The notes under the pieces: model-generated
What the model saw: only the letters and a program-made list of their open reading frames with translations
What the model was told of the DNA's origin: nothing
Databases searched by the model: none
Made by a program: the position numbers and the translations under genes
In this document: in pieces, positions 13,939 to 13,987 of the stretch
Layout: each line of letters starts with the position of its first letter
Numbering within the stretch: the stretch's first letter is position 1
Assembly: GCA_014379795.1 (NCBI GenBank)
Contig: JACMLC010000216.1
Coordinates: forward strand, 1 to 13,987
Length of the DNA stretch: 13,987 bases
Direction of reading: 5' to 3'
Origin: Pyrinomonadaceae bacterium
Lineage (GTDB): Bacteria; Acidobacteriota; Blastocatellia; Pyrinomonadales; Pyrinomonadaceae

Positions 13939-13987
13939 ATGCAAAACCGTTTTAAGAAACAGCTTCGCCGCCCTCCGGCCCGTAAAA
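13939..13987 (+). CDS. Possible start of a further gene, cut by the window edge
   Basis: An ATG at 13939 opens a frame reading MQNRFKKQLRRPPARK to the window end, a basic N-terminus of unknown kind, with no ribosome binding site seen. Alternatively, the minus strand can be read as the last codons of an incoming gene (FYGPEGGEAVS, stop at 13952-13954), which the T-tract hairpin at 13869-13905 would suit. The window does not allow a choice. Confidence 0.2.
   Translation, partial: MQNRFKKQLRRPPARK

Overview
The window looks like a chromosomal stretch from a fairly GC-rich, Gram-negative-type bacterium, most likely an acidobacterium of the Blastocatellia kind. That assignment is inference. It rests on several secreted proteins with Sec signals, a HEAT-repeat/cyclophilin fusion, a propeller/c-type cytochrome/FG-GAP fusion, and dispersed CGCAAAGR inverted-repeat elements between genes. 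No rRNA, tRNA, CRISPR array, phage gene or transposase gene was seen.

Layout: (1) 2-1789 (+): the C-terminal ~595 residues of a molybdopterin oxidoreductase cut by the window edge. (2) 2138-6989 (+): three genes in one direction: a secreted HEAT-repeat protein with a C-terminal cyclophilin domain, an exported M1-aminopeptidase-like protein whose active site is disrupted at three positions, and a small DUF4112 membrane protein. They end at a perfect 40-bp palindrome (7019-7058) that can terminate both strands. (3) 7083-8726 (-): a peroxide-defence cluster perR > typical 2-Cys peroxiredoxin > thioredoxin-fold protein. It is headed by a well-formed promoter (TTGACA-17-TATTCT) whose -10 lies inside a 15-bp PerR-type palindrome. 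(4) 8793-8968: a MITE-like insertion with ~19-bp inverted ends and an 8-bp target duplication, sitting exactly between the perR promoter and a divergent promoter. (5) 9230-12490 (+): a 1086-residue exported protein with a YVTN propeller, two CXXCH haem sites and six 45-residue FG-GAP/VCBS repeats. (6) 12581-13657 (-): an extended SDR of the thioester-reductase/NAD_binding_4 type. (7) 13697-13987: another CGCAAAG-type repeat element, a terminator-like hairpin and possibly the first codons of a further gene.

The best functional story is the peroxide regulon. PerR keeps all five metal/peroxide-sensing ligands, probably represses its own promoter, and that promoter likely drives the peroxiredoxin and the thioredoxin-like reductant partner. 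Removing the MITE and one copy of its target duplication brings the perR and cytochrome-protein promoters to within about 26 bp of each other. This suggests a once-compact divergent promoter region split by a recent insertion.

The less familiar material is the set of repeat elements: at least four CGCAAAG-unit inverted repeats with different outer ends, plus one inverted array of 7-bp units. The probable M1 pseudopeptidase is the other unusual item.
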